NCBI GenBank assembly: GCA_946186175.1
Contig: CAMHMG010000076.1
Coordinates: 1-12,273 of the forward strand
Origin: an uncultured Clostridia bacterium
GTDB lineage: Bacteria; Bacillota; Clostridia; Lachnospirales; Lachnospiraceae
DNA: 12,273 nucleotides
Direction of reading: 5' to 3'
In this document: one piece after another, positions 11,846 through 12,273 of the stretch
Numbering within the stretch: position 1 is the stretch's first letter
Layout: each line of letters starts with the position of its first letter
Notes under the pieces: generated by a model
The model's input: the letters and a program-made list of their open reading frames with translations, nothing else
Database searches by the model: none
Told to the model about the DNA's origin: nothing
Position numbers and translations under genes: made by a program

Positions 11846-12273
11846 ATGGAAGCGAAATATGATGTTACTGCACTTGGAGAGCTTCTGATCGACTTTACAC
11901 AGAACGGAGAAAGCGGTCAGGGGAATCCAATGTTTGAAGCTAACCCGGGCGGAGCACCTTGCAACGTGTTGGCTATGCTTCAGAAACTTGGCGCCAAGAC
12001 GGCATTTATCGGAAAGGTCGGAAATGATCCTTTAGGAATTATGTTGAAGGATAAAGCAGCGGCACAAGGTATTGACATGACCGGATTATTTTTTGATGAT
12101 GAAGTTAATACTACGCTTGCTTTTGTTCACAAATTGGCTAATGGAGATCGTGATTTTTCGTTTTACCGCAGTCCTGGAGCTGATATGTGTTTGACTTCGG
12201 AAGAAGTGAAACAGAAAGCGGACCTCATACATAATAGCAGGGCATTTCATTTTGGAACACTTTCCATGACAGA
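11846..12273 (+). CDS. scrK: PfkB-family carbohydrate kinase, probable fructokinase (3' end outside window)
   Basis: The first 142 residues of a ribokinase-family sugar kinase, which would phosphorylate fructose with ATP in the cytoplasm. The start is MEAKYDVTALGELLIDF. The substrate-site motif is NPGGAPCNV (33-41), with the PfkB signature region IGKVGNDPLG (55-64) and DFSFYRSPGAD (about 103-113). NPGGAPxNV is typical of ScrK-type fructokinases, although related kinases for other sugars share it. The frame is open to the window's end, about 45% of a usual 315-residue protein. AGGAGG (11835-11840) is 5 nt before the ATG, one of the strongest ribosome binding sites here. It has its own promoter, so it begins a new transcription unit, perhaps a sucrose or fructose utilisation operon. 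Confidence 0.88.
   Translation, partial: MEAKYDVTALGELLIDFTQNGESGQGNPMFEANPGGAPCNVLAMLQKLGAKTAFIGKVGNDPLGIMLKDKAAAQGIDMTGLFFDDEVNTTLAFVHKLANGDRDFSFYRSPGADMCLTSEEVKQKADLIHNSRAFHFGTLSMT

Overview
The window looks like chromosomal DNA of a moderately AT-rich Gram-positive anaerobe of the Lachnospiraceae/Clostridia type (Butyrivibrio or Roseburia-like). This is an inference from strong AGGAGG-type ribosome binding sites, sigma-A promoters, YtrA-type GntR regulation, a Lachnospiraceae-style HisRS and the general protein character. No rRNA, tRNA, insertion sequence, CRISPR array or prophage structural gene is visible.

Layout. 1-84 is the tail of an unidentified gene. 115-186 holds a probable terminator, and a near-consensus promoter follows at 188-216. 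It drives a + strand operon (275-4577): ABC ATPase, membrane protein, YtrA-type GntR regulator, second ABC ATPase, and a larger membrane protein with a soluble C-terminal domain. This reads as a self-regulated pair of YtrB-like transport modules. A convergent XRE regulator (4571-5086, - strand) overlaps the operon's last gene by 7 nt. An AT-rich divergent region (5087-5339) with a palindrome and a repeated 12-mer separates it from a small two-helix membrane protein (5340-5558). A flotillin (5736-7292) follows, with its own promoter, a strong leader hairpin and a 13-bp-stem terminator. Next comes an orphan P-loop ATPase with a winged-helix tail (7512-8570). Its promoter and leader carry an unusual array of GTTGTAAA repeats at about 10-bp pitch.

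8571-8927 is a gene-free leader with a promoter and a large hairpin element, leading to hisS (8928-10208). hisS is tightly followed by a small membrane protein gene (10213-10461) and a CobW/COG0523 GTPase (10492-11601). The GTPase lacks the family's CxCC metal motif and its NKxD motif. The window ends inside a PfkB-family fructokinase (from 11846) that has its own promoter.

Functionally, the left half concerns the cell envelope: regulated ABC export and flotillin membrane organisation. The right half is housekeeping (histidyl-tRNA synthesis, metal handling, sugar phosphorylation). The least explained parts are the helically phased repeats before the orphan ATPase, the divergent COG0523 protein and the structured hisS leader. 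No clearly new multi-gene system can be proven from this sequence alone.
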